Source: JAYVSZ01 sp043774925 (GTDB taxonomy: Bacteria > Pseudomonadota > Gammaproteobacteria > Burkholderiales > Methylophilaceae). Taken from it: a stretch of 64,000 nt of DNA. The notes beneath the pieces were generated by a model. It worked only from the letters and a program-made list of their open reading frames with translations. It ran no database searches and was not told the DNA's origin. Positions 1-8,792 of the stretch are shown piece by piece (within the stretch, counting starts at the first letter, position 1; each line of letters opens with the position of its first letter). The translations under genes and the position numbers were made by a program. The stretch lies in NCBI GenBank assembly GCA_043774925.1, contig JAYVSZ010000058.1:1-64000 (forward strand). The letters run 5' to 3'.

Positions 1-1
1 A

Positions 2-700
2 GGCATTTCGCAACTTGAAGATGTATTAATCGATGTGCGCCGTATTACCGACGCTGTCGATACACCGCTTTTGGTGGATATTGACACTGGCTGGGGCGGC
101 GCATTTAATATTGCGCGCTCAGTTAAATGTGTAGAAAAAGCGGGTGCCGCGGCGGTGCATATTGAAGACCAAGTTTCAGCAAAACGCTGCGGCCATCGCC
201 CAAATAAAGCAGTCGTTTCGCAAGCCGAAATGGTAGATAGAATCAAAGCCGCCGTCGATGCCAAAACCGATGCGAACTTTGTGATTATGGCGCGCACCGA
301 TGCGCTGGCGGTGGAGGGCTTGCAATCGGCTATCGACCGCGCCTGTGCTTGTGTTGAGGCGGGTGCGGATATGATTTTCCCCGAAGCGATGACTGAATTA
401 AGCATGTACAAACAATTTGTAGATGCCGTAAAAGTGCCTGTTTTGGCTAATATTACTGAATTTGGTAGCACGCCATTATTTACCGTTGCAGAGCTTGCAA
501 CGGCAGACGTGAGCATGGTGCTGTATCCGCTTTCTGCATTTCGCGCCATGAACCAAGCTGCGCTTAAAGTTTACGAAACCATGCGCAAAGAAGGCACGCA
601 AAAAAATGTCATCGACTTAATGCAAACGCGCATGGATTTGTACGAACATTTGGGTTACCACGAATATGAGCAAAAGCTCGATGCTTTATTCAAAAGCTAA
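2..700 (+). CDS. prpB: 2-methylisocitrate lyase, 3' part (5' end outside window)
   Basis: Cleaves 2-methylisocitrate to pyruvate and succinate, the last step of the methylcitrate cycle for propionyl-CoA. The reading frame is open from base 2, so this is the C-terminal 232 residues of a protein normally near 290-300 residues. The family's catalytic KRCGH motif lies at about residues 61-65 of the fragment, preceded by the DIDTGWGG metal-binding segment and an HIEDQ motif. It is 28 bases upstream of prpC on the same strand, giving a prpBCD order. Isocitrate lyase is the nearest alternative, but the length and the prpCD neighbours favour PrpB. Confidence 0.95.
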   Translation, partial: GISQLEDVLIDVRRITDAVDTPLLVDIDTGWGGAFNIARSVKCVEKAGAAAVHIEDQVSAKRCGHRPNKAVVSQAEMVDRIKAAVDAKTDANFVIMARTDALAVEGLQSAIDRACACVEAGADMIFPEAMTELSMYKQFVDAVKVPVLANITEFGSTPLFTVAELATADVSMVLYPLSAFRAMNQAALKVYETMRKEGTQKNVIDLMQTRMDLYEHLGYHEYEQKLDALFKS

Positions 701-728
701 TCGCGCTATTTAAGGGAGAAAAGTAGTC

Positions 729-1880
729 ATGGAAGCTACAAGTTTAGAACCTAAAAAGGTCAAAAAAGGCGTTGCGCTTGCAGGCGTTAATGCTGGTTCA
801 ACAGCCATTTGTACAGTTGGCCACACAGGCAATGATTTGCATTATCGTGGCTACGATATTCTTGAGCTGGCAAAACACGCAACGTTTGAAGAAGTGGCCT
901 ATTTGCTGATACATGGCGATCTGCCAAATGCGGCTGAGTTAAGCGCTTATCATCAAAGACTTAAAAAATTGCGTGGTATTCCGCAAGCATTAAAAGAGGT
1001 GCTAGAGCGCATACCAAAAACAGCACATCCCATGGACGTGATGCGCACCGGCTGTGCCATGTTAGGCACATTAGAACCAGAAGCCGCCGACCGCAAGATT
1101 CATGATGCAAAAAAATTAGGCGACCGCTTAATTGCCTGTTTTGGCTCCATTTTAATTTACTGGTATCACTTCAGCCATAACAATAAACGTATTGATGTGG
1201 ATACGGATGATGATTCTATCGCCGCACATTTCTTGCACATACTGCATGGGAAGATGCCGTCAGCATTACATATTGAAGCAATGAACAGGTCACTTGTACT
1301 TTATGCGGAGCATGAATTTAACGCGTCCACATTCACTGCCCGCGTGATTGCTGGCACGTTAAGCGATATGTATAGCTGCATTACAGGCGCAATTGGCGCA
1401 CTGCGCGGCCCAAAACATGGTGGCGCAAATGAGGCGGCAATGGAAATTATTGAGCGCTACAAAAATGCTGATGAAGCCGAAGCGGATATTTTGGTACGTA
1501 TGGCAAACAAAGAAATTATCATTGGCTTTGGCCATCCCGTTTACACTATTGCCGACCCAAGAAATGAGCTAATAAAAGAAGTTAGCCGCAAGTTATGTGA
1601 AGATAATGGCAATATGACGCTTTTTGATGTTTCTGCACGTATTGAAAAAACCATGTGGGATCAAAAGAAAATGTTCCCAAATTTAGATTGGTATAGCGCG
1701 TCTAGCTACCACATGATGGGTGTTCCAACAGGCATGTTCACGCCGATTTTTGTGATTTCGCGCACCACTGGCTGGGTTGCGCACGTGATAGAACAGCGCA
1801 TTGATAACAAAATCATTCGCCCAAATGCAGAATATACAGGCCCAGAAAATCGCGCCTATGTTCCGCTGGCAAACCGTTAA
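729..1880 (+). CDS. prpC: 2-methylcitrate synthase
   Basis: Condenses propionyl-CoA with oxaloacetate to 2-methylcitrate in the cytoplasm. The 383-residue protein has the citrate-synthase catalytic segments: PKHGGAN near residue 228, GFGHPVY near 266 and NLDWYSA near 319, which carry the two His and the Asp. The length is that of the short PrpC/GltA-2 class rather than the roughly 430-residue housekeeping citrate synthase. A GGGAG ribosome-binding site precedes the ATG. The flanking prpB and prpD make the methylcitrate assignment stronger than plain citrate synthase. Confidence 0.95.
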   Translation: MEATSLEPKKVKKGVALAGVNAGSTAICTVGHTGNDLHYRGYDILELAKHATFEEVAYLLIHGDLPNAAELSAYHQRLKKLRGIPQALKEVLERIPKTAHPMDVMRTGCAMLGTLEPEAADRKIHDAKKLGDRLIACFGSILIYWYHFSHNNKRIDVDTDDDSIAAHFLHILHGKMPSALHIEAMNRSLVLYAEHEFNASTFTARVIAGTLSDMYSCITGAIGALRGPKHGGANEAAMEIIERYKNADEAEADILVRMANKEIIIGFGHPVYTIADPRNELIKEVSRKLCEDNGNMTLFDVSARIEKTMWDQKKMFPNLDWYSASSYHMMGVPTGMFTPIFVISRTTGWVAHVIEQRIDNKIIRPNAEYTGPENRAYVPLANR

Positions 1881-1906
1881 TTAATTTAAAATTTAGAAAG
1901 TAGTCA

Positions 1907-3370
1907 ATGTCAGCTCATATTTCCAACGTCCGCCCCGCTCCCGATCAAGTGATTGTCGATATCGCCAATTACGTCGCCGATTATGAAATCAAATCGGATG
2001 AGGCTTTTGATACCGCACGCAACTGCCTGATGGATACACTAGGTTGCGGCTTTGAAGCACTGGATTACCCAGCTTGCACAAAATTATTAGGCCCAGTGAT
2101 TGCAGGTACTGTGGTGCCAAACGGCGCAAAAGTGCCTGGTACAAATTACCAGCTAGACCCGATTTTAGCCGCATTTAATATTGGCGCGATGATTCGCTGG
2201 CTAGATTTTAACGATACTTGGCTGGCCGCAGAATGGGGTCATCCTTCTGATAATTTAGGTGGCATTTTAGCGGTGGCGGATTATATGTCGCGCAAAAATG
2301 TGACTGAAGACAAAGCGCCATTGACGGTAAAAGACGTGCTAGCCGCCATGATTAAAGCGCATGAGATTCAAGGCGTTTTAGCACTCGAAAACAGCTTCAA
2401 CAGAGTAGGACTTGACCACGTGATTTTAGTTAAAATCGCCTCCACCGCAGTTGTAACAAAATTATTGGGCGGCAATAAAGAAGATATTGTCAACGCAGTT
2501 TCTAACGCGTTTGTAGATGGCCAAAGCTTACGTACTTATCGCCATAGCCCAAATACTGGCTCGCGCAAATCGTGGGCGGCGGGCGATGCCACAAGCCGCG
2601 CCGTGCGGCTAGCGTGGATGGTGCTACAAGGCGAAATGGGCTATCCATCAGCACTCACAGCCAAAACATGGGGCTTTTACGATGTGCTATTTAAAGGCAA
2701 CGCGTTTAAATTTCAACGCGGCTACGGCAGTTATGTAATGGAACAAGTGTTGTTTAAAATTAGCTTTCCCGCAGAATTTCATGCGCAAACCGCGGTGGAG
2801 TGCGCATTAACGCTTAACAAAGAGATTGGCAACCAATTGCAAACGCTGGATGATATTGCAAAAATTGATAGGATTATTATCACCACGCACGAATCGGCGA
2901 TTCGTATTATCGACAAAACCGGCCCGCTAGATAACCCAGCCGACCGCGATCATTGTATTCAATACATGGCAGCAATTGGCTTGCTAAAAGGCAATTTAAC
3001 AGCACTTGATTATGAAGATGCCGCTGCTGCAGACCTGCGTATTGACGCCATTCGCGCCAAAATGACTTGCGTAGAAAAGACGCAGTACACAACGGATTAC
3101 CACGACCCAGAAAAACGCTCGATTGCCAATGCGATTCAAGTGTTTTTTAAAGATGGCACATTATCAAGCAATATTGCTGTCGAATACCCAATCGGCCACC
3201 GCCGCCGCCGCGCAGAAGGCATTCCAGAACTTGTGAAAAAATTCAAAGTGAATTTGGCGCGCCGTTTTGATGCAAAAAAACAAGCCGATGTTTTGGCGCT
3301 GTGTTTAGACGCAGACAAACTTGCAGCGATGCCAGTGAATGACTTTGTGGATATGTTAATGATTAATTAA
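1907..3370 (+). CDS. prpD: 2-methylcitrate dehydratase
   Basis: Dehydrates 2-methylcitrate to 2-methyl-cis-aconitate without an iron-sulfur cluster. The 487-residue length and sequence fit the MmgE/PrpD family, including the N-terminal helical segment with LMDTLGCGFEAL and the internal RTYRHSPNTGSRKSWAAGD region. It begins 26 bases after prpC and should be co-transcribed with it. No acnD/prpF pair follows: the next gene is purB, after a repeat-containing gap. A housekeeping aconitase elsewhere would be expected to do the hydration step (inference). Confidence 0.95.
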   Translation: MSAHISNVRPAPDQVIVDIANYVADYEIKSDEAFDTARNCLMDTLGCGFEALDYPACTKLLGPVIAGTVVPNGAKVPGTNYQLDPILAAFNIGAMIRWLDFNDTWLAAEWGHPSDNLGGILAVADYMSRKNVTEDKAPLTVKDVLAAMIKAHEIQGVLALENSFNRVGLDHVILVKIASTAVVTKLLGGNKEDIVNAVSNAFVDGQSLRTYRHSPNTGSRKSWAAGDATSRAVRLAWMVLQGEMGYPSALTAKTWGFYDVLFKGNAFKFQRGYGSYVMEQVLFKISFPAEFHAQTAVECALTLNKEIGNQLQTLDDIAKIDRIIITTHESAIRIIDKTGPLDNPADRDHCIQYMAAIGLLKGNLTALDYEDAAAADLRIDAIRAKMTCVEKTQYTTDYHDPEKRSIANAIQVFFKDGTLSSNIAVEYPIGHRRRRAEGIPELVKKFKVNLARRFDAKKQADVLALCLDADKLAAMPVNDFVDMLMIN

Positions 3371-3404
3371 GTTATTTTTTTATAGCAAATTAACTTTCTT
3401 TCAA

Positions 3405-3510
3405 CGTCATACTGAGGCAAAGCCGAAGTATCCAGCAGGAAGCATCTAGCGGTGCGCAAAGCGCGCCATTTTTTGTATTGGCTGGATTCTTCGCTACACT
3501 CAGAATGACG
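3405..3510. repeat. dispersed inverted-repeat element, GTCATTCTGAG/GAATCCAG family
   Basis: Intergenic element whose left end reads CGTCATACTGAGGCAAAGCCGAA and whose right end reads TGGATTCTTCGCTACACTCA followed by GAATGACG, an imperfect inverted pair about 50 bases apart. Related copies lie at 24489-24591 and 28733-28818. It fills most of the prpD-purB gap. It may form a hairpin in RNA that limits read-through between the two operons, but there is no U-run. Confidence 0.7.
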
Positions 3511-3585
3511 AGGTGGAGTTGTGAAGTTTTGCATAAATCTAAGGTAAAATGATTATTTAGTAAATGTAGCTTGAAAGCCTTACTT

Positions 3586-4956
3586 ATGTCACTCACCACG
3601 CTAAACGCGCTCTCCCCACTCGACGGCCGTTATCAATCAAAACTAGACGCGCTACGCCCATTTTTTAGCGAATATGCGCTCATTAAACATCGCGCTTGGG
3701 TAGAAGTGGAATGGCTAAAAGCACTATCCGCCGCTAAAGAATTACAAGAAATTGCGCCATTTAGTGCCGCAACCATTCAAGAGTTGGATGCCGCAATTGC
3801 CAATTTTAGCGAGGCGGATGCTGCACAAGTAAAAGCGATTGAAGTGCGTACCAATCACGATGTAAAAGCGCTTGAATATTGGCTTAAAGACAAGTTCCAA
3901 AACAACCATGAGCTACAAAAAGCCAGTGAATTTATCCACTTTGCTTGCACGAGCGAAGACATTAACAACCTTTCGCACGGTCTCATGCTTAAAACGGCGC
4001 GCGATACCGTCATGCTGCCGTTTTTAGGCGATTTAATTGCGCGTTTGAGCGAGCTTTCAAACCAACTAGCCGATACGCCCATGTTAAGCCGTACGCATGG
4101 TCAAACGGCTAGCCCCACCACGTTGGGTAAAGAGTTGGCGAATGTAGTGTATCGTTTGCAGCGCCAAGAGAAACAACTTAAAAATAACGAAATTCTGGGA
4201 AAAATCAACGGCGCAGTGGGCAATTTTAATGCGCACTTATCTGCGTACCCTAATTTTGATTGGGAAACTTTTGCCAAGAAATTCGTTGAGAATTTGGGCT
4301 TAACTTACAACCCAATGACGACTCAAATTGAGCCGCATGACTATATGGCTGAACTTTACGATTGCTTAGCCCGCATCAATACCATTTTAATTGACCTTAA
4401 CCGCGATATTTGGGGCTATATTTCAGTCGGATATTTCAAGCAAAAAGTGAAAGCAGGCGAAATCGGCTCGTCCACCATGCCGCATAAAGTCAATCCGATT
4501 GACTTTGAAAACAGCGAGGGCAATTTAGGCCTAGCCAATGCTGTGTTACGCCACATGGCCGAAAAATTGCCCATTTCACGCTGGCAACGCGATTTAACTG
4601 ACTCTACTGTATTACGCAATATGGGTGTAGCGTTCGGCTATACTTTGCTGGGTTACGATTCCTGCTTGCGCGGTTTAAATAAACTAGAAGCCAACTTTGA
4701 AAAACTGGCAGAAGATTTGGATAATAGCTGGGAAGTCCTCGCAGAACCGATTCAAACCGTGATGCGTCGTTATGGCATTGAAAACCCGTACGAGCAGCTA
4801 AAAGAACTCACGCGCGGCAAAGGCGGCATTAACAAACAATCGCTCCACACCTTTATTAATGGCATTAACATGCCAAGTGATGCCAAAAAAACCTTGCTTG
4901 AAATGACACCTGCGAGCTATATCGGCAAAGCTGCTGATTTGGCAAAGGGCATTTAA
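3586..4956 (+). CDS. purB: adenylosuccinate lyase
   Basis: Catalyses two steps of purine synthesis: SAICAR to AICAR plus fumarate, and adenylosuccinate to AMP plus fumarate. The 456-residue protein carries the fumarase/aspartase-superfamily signature GSSTMPHKVNP at about residues 292-302 and the TSEDINN segment near residue 120. An in-frame TTG at 3571 exists, but the ATG at 3586 gives the usual PurB start (MSLTTLNALSPLDGRY). The stop overlaps the next start as TAATG, indicating translational coupling to the NYN-domain gene. Confidence 0.96.
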   Translation: MSLTTLNALSPLDGRYQSKLDALRPFFSEYALIKHRAWVEVEWLKALSAAKELQEIAPFSAATIQELDAAIANFSEADAAQVKAIEVRTNHDVKALEYWLKDKFQNNHELQKASEFIHFACTSEDINNLSHGLMLKTARDTVMLPFLGDLIARLSELSNQLADTPMLSRTHGQTASPTTLGKELANVVYRLQRQEKQLKNNEILGKINGAVGNFNAHLSAYPNFDWETFAKKFVENLGLTYNPMTTQIEPHDYMAELYDCLARINTILIDLNRDIWGYISVGYFKQKVKAGEIGSSTMPHKVNPIDFENSEGNLGLANAVLRHMAEKLPISRWQRDLTDSTVLRNMGVAFGYTLLGYDSCLRGLNKLEANFEKLAEDLDNSWEVLAEPIQTVMRRYGIENPYEQLKELTRGKGGINKQSLHTFINGINMPSDAKKTLLEMTPASYIGKAADLAKGI

Positions 4957-5684
4957 TGGCTATCACCACTGAAAGTAACGCCTCTTTGGCCGTCATTATT
5001 GACGCAGACAATGCACAAGCATCTATCATTGAGGGCTTACTTTCAGAAATCGCAAAATTCGGTGTCGCTAGCGTTAAAAGAATTTATGGCGACTGGACTA
5101 CACCTAATTTAGGTCAGTGGAAAACTGTATTGCTCAATCATTCAATTCAACCAATACAACAATTTCGTTATACAACAGGTAAAAATGCTACTGATAGCGC
5201 CATGATTATCGATGCAATGGATTTATTGTATTCAGGTAACTTTGATGGGTTTTGTATTGTTTCTAGCGATAGTGATTTCACGCGTTTAGCGTCACGAATT
5301 CGTGAATCGGGTAAACGAGTTTACGGTTTTGGTGAGAAAAAAACACCCCAGCCATTCGTGGCTGCTTGTGACCGCTTTATTTACACCGAAGTATTTTCGG
5401 TCATTGAAAATGCAGAGAAAGAACTGACAAAAATTCCTAGCACTAAATTACGCCAGGATACTCAGTTGATGAATTTATTTAGGTCAGCAATTGCAGCTTC
5501 GTCAGAGGAAGATGGCTGGGCAAACTTAAGTTCGGTGGGTTCTAATATTGTTAAACAAGCACCCGATTTCGACCCTAGAAACTATCATTACGAAAAACTA
5601 AGCGATTTGGCAGTAGCGATTGATTACTTTGAAATCAACCGAAAAGAACAAAAAGTTCTAATAAAGGACTCAAAAAAGAAATGA
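4956..5684 (+). CDS. NYN-domain (PIN-like) protein with C-terminal OST-HTH/LOTUS-like region
   Basis: A 242-residue protein whose first 150 residues look like a NYN/LabA-type PIN-fold nuclease domain: acidic residues in VIIDADNAQ near residue 15, a central ATDSAMIIDAMDLLY and SSDSDFTRLASRIRE, the expected spaced Asp residues. The C-terminal part (about 165-235) resembles an OST-HTH/LOTUS RNA-binding module by its helical pattern and GWANLSSVGSNI. The arrangement suggests RNA binding and cleavage, but the substrate is unknown. It overlaps purB by one base and the next gene by four, so it is embedded in a coupled operon. Confidence 0.8.
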   Translation: MAITTESNASLAVIIDADNAQASIIEGLLSEIAKFGVASVKRIYGDWTTPNLGQWKTVLLNHSIQPIQQFRYTTGKNATDSAMIIDAMDLLYSGNFDGFCIVSSDSDFTRLASRIRESGKRVYGFGEKKTPQPFVAACDRFIYTEVFSVIENAEKELTKIPSTKLRQDTQLMNLFRSAIAASSEEDGWANLSSVGSNIVKQAPDFDPRNYHYEKLSDLAVAIDYFEINRKEQKVLIKDSKKK

Positions 5685-6271
5685 GTGAAATCCTCGTTCT
5701 GTATTACTCTCAAGGCGGCGCAGTGCGCGAAATGGCGCAGTTAATTGCGCGTGGCATTGAAAGCGGCGGCGCAAAAGCACGCATCCGCACGGTGCCAAAA
5801 GTTTCAGCCAATTGCGAAGCGACCGAGCCTGAAATCCCCACCAGCGGCGACCCTTACGTGGAATTGAGCGATTTAGAAGAATGCGTTGGTTTAGCGCTGG
5901 GCAGCCCGACGCGCTTTGGCAATATGGCGGCACCGATGAAATATTTTCTCGATGGAACTTCTGGCTTGTGGTTAAAAGGCGCGCTGATTGGCAAGCCTGC
6001 GTGCGTGTTTACCAGCACGGGCAGCATGCACGGCGGCAATGAAACGACGCTATTAACGATGATGTTGCCGCTGATGCACCACGGCATGTTGATTGTAGGC
6101 TTGCCTTATTCCGAACCCAGCCTAAGCACCACGCAAAGTGGCGGCACGCCTTATGGCGCAAGCCACATTGGTGGCGCGGCAGATGACAAACCCATTACAG
6201 ACGATGAACGTAAACTTTGCATCGCGCTGGGCAAACGCTTGGCGGAAACTGCATTAAAATTAGCCAATTGA
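5681..6271 (+). CDS. wrbA: WrbA-like NAD(P)H:quinone oxidoreductase (flavodoxin fold)
   Basis: A 196-residue flavoprotein that would bind FMN and reduce quinones by two electrons, avoiding semiquinones. The N-terminal VLYYSQGGAVREMA matches the flavodoxin phosphate-binding loop, followed by GSPTRFGNMAAPMKYFLD and FTSTGSMHGGNETT, both characteristic of WrbA. The start overlaps the upstream stop by four bases (ATGA). The symbol is given by family similarity; orthology to E. coli WrbA was not tested. Confidence 0.88.
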   Translation: MSEILVLYYSQGGAVREMAQLIARGIESGGAKARIRTVPKVSANCEATEPEIPTSGDPYVELSDLEECVGLALGSPTRFGNMAAPMKYFLDGTSGLWLKGALIGKPACVFTSTGSMHGGNETTLLTMMLPLMHHGMLIVGLPYSEPSLSTTQSGGTPYGASHIGGAADDKPITDDERKLCIALGKRLAETALKLAN

Positions 6272-6281
6272 AGGTAAAAAA

Positions 6282-7013
6282 ATGAGCCTAGCATTAGAAG
6301 CACGCCAGTTCCTCCGCAGCACGCACAATGGCTTACTTTCTACGTTCTCGGCCAAGTTTTCTGGCTTTCCGTATGGTTCAGTCACGCCATTTGTGTTGGA
6401 TCACAACTGTCAGCCGATTATATTAATTAGCACCTTGGCTGAGCACACCAAAAATATTATCGCCAACCCAAAAGCCTCTTTACTTGTATTTGAGGCAGGT
6501 GATGATTTGCAGGCAAATGCGCGCTTAACGTTGATTGGTGAAGCTAAAGAGATTGACAAAAATGATACTGATTTGAATGCGCGTTATTTGCGCTATTTGC
6601 CGCAAGCGGCAAGTTATTTTGAGATGCATGACTTTAATTTTTACCGCATTAACATTACGCAAGCACGCTACATTGCGGGCTTTGGCAAAATGGGGTGGGT
6701 GGAAGGCAACGAGATTGCAGCAATCAGCAACACAGAATTGGCCGCTCAAGAAACCGGCATTATCGAGCACATGAACGCGGACCACGTAGAAAGCATGCTG
6801 GCCTATTGCCAACATTATCATGGTATTGCCGCGCAAACCGCACAAATGCTGGGCATGGATTGCGACGGTTTTGACGTGAACGTGACTTTAAATGACCAAA
6901 GCAGCCAAATAATCCGCTTTAACTTCGAGCAAGCAATTACAAATGCTGAAGAAGCTAGAATGGCACTGGTGGCGATGTCAAAAGCAGCTAGACACGCACA
7001 AACGCATGAGTAG
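6282..7013 (+). CDS. HugZ-like heme-utilisation / pyridoxamine-phosphate-oxidase-fold protein
   Basis: A 243-residue protein with an N-terminal FMN-binding split-barrel (PNPOx-like: FLRSTHNGLLSTFSAKFSGF at the start) and a C-terminal DUF2470-type region beginning near EHMNADHVESMLAYC (about residue 165). This is the architecture of HugZ-like heme-handling proteins. No heme transporter or other heme gene is nearby, so a heme role is inferred from family only. It starts ten bases after the WrbA-like gene and overlaps the next gene. Confidence 0.82.
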   Translation: MSLALEARQFLRSTHNGLLSTFSAKFSGFPYGSVTPFVLDHNCQPIILISTLAEHTKNIIANPKASLLVFEAGDDLQANARLTLIGEAKEIDKNDTDLNARYLRYLPQAASYFEMHDFNFYRINITQARYIAGFGKMGWVEGNEIAAISNTELAAQETGIIEHMNADHVESMLAYCQHYHGIAAQTAQMLGMDCDGFDVNVTLNDQSSQIIRFNFEQAITNAEEARMALVAMSKAARHAQTHE

Positions 7014-7350
7014 AACACTGAGCATTGGTGCGGCTTGCAGCCTGATTGCGTTAATTTTTTTATGCTTGGCTTGGGAGGGATTTTTAGCGCCTTTAAAGCC
7101 AAATGGTTCGCTACTCACGCTTAAAGCCGTTCCACTTTTAGTACCCCTTTTCGGCATTCTTAAAGGTAATCGCTACACCTACCAATGGGCAGGCATGTTC
7201 ATTTTGTTCTACTTTACCGAAGGCGCGGTGCGCGCTTGGTCCGACCACGGACTTTCGGCTAAATTGGCGATGTTCGAAGTCTTGCTTAGCGTAATATTTT
7301 TTATATGTGCAATTTTTTACGCTAGGCTTACGCGCAAAGCACCCGCGTAA
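7006..7350 (+). CDS. DUF2069 family small membrane protein
   Basis: A 114-residue inner-membrane protein with four hydrophobic segments (about residues 7-25, 36-53, 58-75 and 85-105) and the characteristic KGNRYTYQWAGMFILFYFTEG stretch in the middle. The ATG at 7006 is preferred over an in-frame upstream ATG at 6943, which would run deep into the HugZ-like gene. The chosen start overlaps that gene's end by eight bases, as expected for translational coupling. The function of the family is unknown. Confidence 0.8.
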   Translation: MSRTLSIGAACSLIALIFLCLAWEGFLAPLKPNGSLLTLKAVPLLVPLFGILKGNRYTYQWAGMFILFYFTEGAVRAWSDHGLSAKLAMFEVLLSVIFFICAIFYARLTRKAPA

Positions 7351-7389
7351 TTTATAATAAGCCATGCACATGCTTACTTACACTCACGT

Positions 7390-8130
7390 ATGAAAATACT
7401 GCTCTCCAACGACGACGGCTACTTTGCCCCCGGTTTAAACATTTTGGCGGAGCATTTAGCTAAACTTGCCGAAATTACAGTGGTCGCGCCGGAGCGCAAC
7501 CGCAGCGGCGCCAGCAACTCGCTTACTTTAGACCGCCCTTTAAGCGTGAAGAAAGCCAATAATGGCTTTTTTTATGTGAATGGCACGCCCACAGATTGCG
7601 TACATATTGCCCTGACAGGCTTAATGGATGCGGTTCCCGACATGGTCATCTCTGGCATTAACGATGGCGCGAATATGGGCGATGACACGATTTACAGTGG
7701 TACAGTGGCGGCGGCGATGGAGGGCTATTTACTTGGCATTCCATCCTTAGCAGTTTCCATGTCGCAGCATAACGCGGTGCATTTTGAAACGGCCGCGCGC
7801 GTGACTGTGGAATTAGTGCAGCACTATTTAAAGACTGGGTTTGCTACGCCTACTTTGCTCAATGTCAATGTGCCTGATGTGCCTTACGATGAATTAAAAG
7901 GTCGCACCATCACGCGCCTAGGCAAGCGCCATAAGGCCGACCCAGTCATCCAGCTCAAAACACCACGCGGCGATACTGTGTATTGGGTTGGCGCAGCAGG
8001 CAAGCCAAATGACGGCGGCGAAGGCACAGATTTTTACGCTGTAGCGCATAATCAGGTGTCAATTTCGCCGATTCAGGTGGATTTAACCAAGCACAACCAG
8101 CTTGACGAGCTTAAAGCGTGGCTTAAATAA
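7390..8130 (+). CDS. surE: 5'/3'-nucleotidase SurE
   Basis: Dephosphorylates nucleoside monophosphates, with a role in stationary-phase survival. The 246-residue protein begins with ILLSNDDGYFAPGL, which carries the metal-binding DD pair (residues 8-9), and continues with PERNRSGASNSLT and SGINDGANMGDDTIYSGTVAAAMEG, all SurE hallmarks. It forms the classical surE-pcm-nlpD cluster: its stop overlaps the pcm start as TAATG. Confidence 0.96.
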   Translation: MKILLSNDDGYFAPGLNILAEHLAKLAEITVVAPERNRSGASNSLTLDRPLSVKKANNGFFYVNGTPTDCVHIALTGLMDAVPDMVISGINDGANMGDDTIYSGTVAAAMEGYLLGIPSLAVSMSQHNAVHFETAARVTVELVQHYLKTGFATPTLLNVNVPDVPYDELKGRTITRLGKRHKADPVIQLKTPRGDTVYWVGAAGKPNDGGEGTDFYAVAHNQVSISPIQVDLTKHNQLDELKAWLK

Positions 8131-8792
8131 TGGCGTTATTGCCCCCAAAACAAGGCATCGGCATGACCTCGCTACGCACGCGCGAGCGCATGCTGGTGCG
8201 CCTGCGCGAGCAAGGCATTAAAGATGAAGTTGTGCTTTCTGCCATGGGCGAAATTCCGCGCCATATTTTTGTGGATGAGGCGCTTTCGATTCGTGCTTAT
8301 GAAGATGTTTCGCTGCCGATTGGCTTTGGTCAAACCATCTCGCAGCCTTATATTGTGGCGCGTATGACAGAGATTTTACGTAACGGAAAATCACTCAACA
8401 AAGTGCTAGAAATTGGCACAGGCTGCGGCTACCAAACCGCAATACTTTCAAAAATCGCCGACGAGGTGTTATCAGTCGAACGCATTCGCCCATTGGTAAT
8501 GAAAGCACGTAGCCATTTGCGCACGCTTAAATGCACGAATGTAAAGCTAGATCACGCCGATGGTAGCGATGGATTAAGCGCATTTGCGCCGTTTGACGGC
8601 ATTATCATCACCGCCGCTGCCAGCCATGTGCCGCAAGCGCTTTTGGCGCAACTAAGTATAGGTGGACGCATGGTCATCCCTATCGGCACCAGCGCGCAAA
8701 CGCTTTTTTTGATTGAGCGCGCTAAAGATGAATTTAAGCAAACCAAGCTGGAAGCAGTTAAGTTTGTGCCTTTACTTGGCGGTGTTGCTTGA
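8130..8792 (+). CDS. pcm: protein-L-isoaspartate O-methyltransferase
   Basis: Methylates L-isoaspartyl residues in damaged proteins using S-adenosylmethionine to start their repair. The 220-residue protein has the PIGFGQTISQPYIVARM segment typical of PIMT, the SAM motif VLEIGTGCGYQTA near residue 94, and the C-terminal FVPLLGGVA. It is coupled to surE by a one-base overlap and to nlpD by a TTGA overlap. The first ATG (8130) is used; an internal ATG at 8163 is possible. Confidence 0.95.
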   Translation: MALLPPKQGIGMTSLRTRERMLVRLREQGIKDEVVLSAMGEIPRHIFVDEALSIRAYEDVSLPIGFGQTISQPYIVARMTEILRNGKSLNKVLEIGTGCGYQTAILSKIADEVLSVERIRPLVMKARSHLRTLKCTNVKLDHADGSDGLSAFAPFDGIIITAAASHVPQALLAQLSIGGRMVIPIGTSAQTLFLIERAKDEFKQTKLEAVKFVPLLGGVA

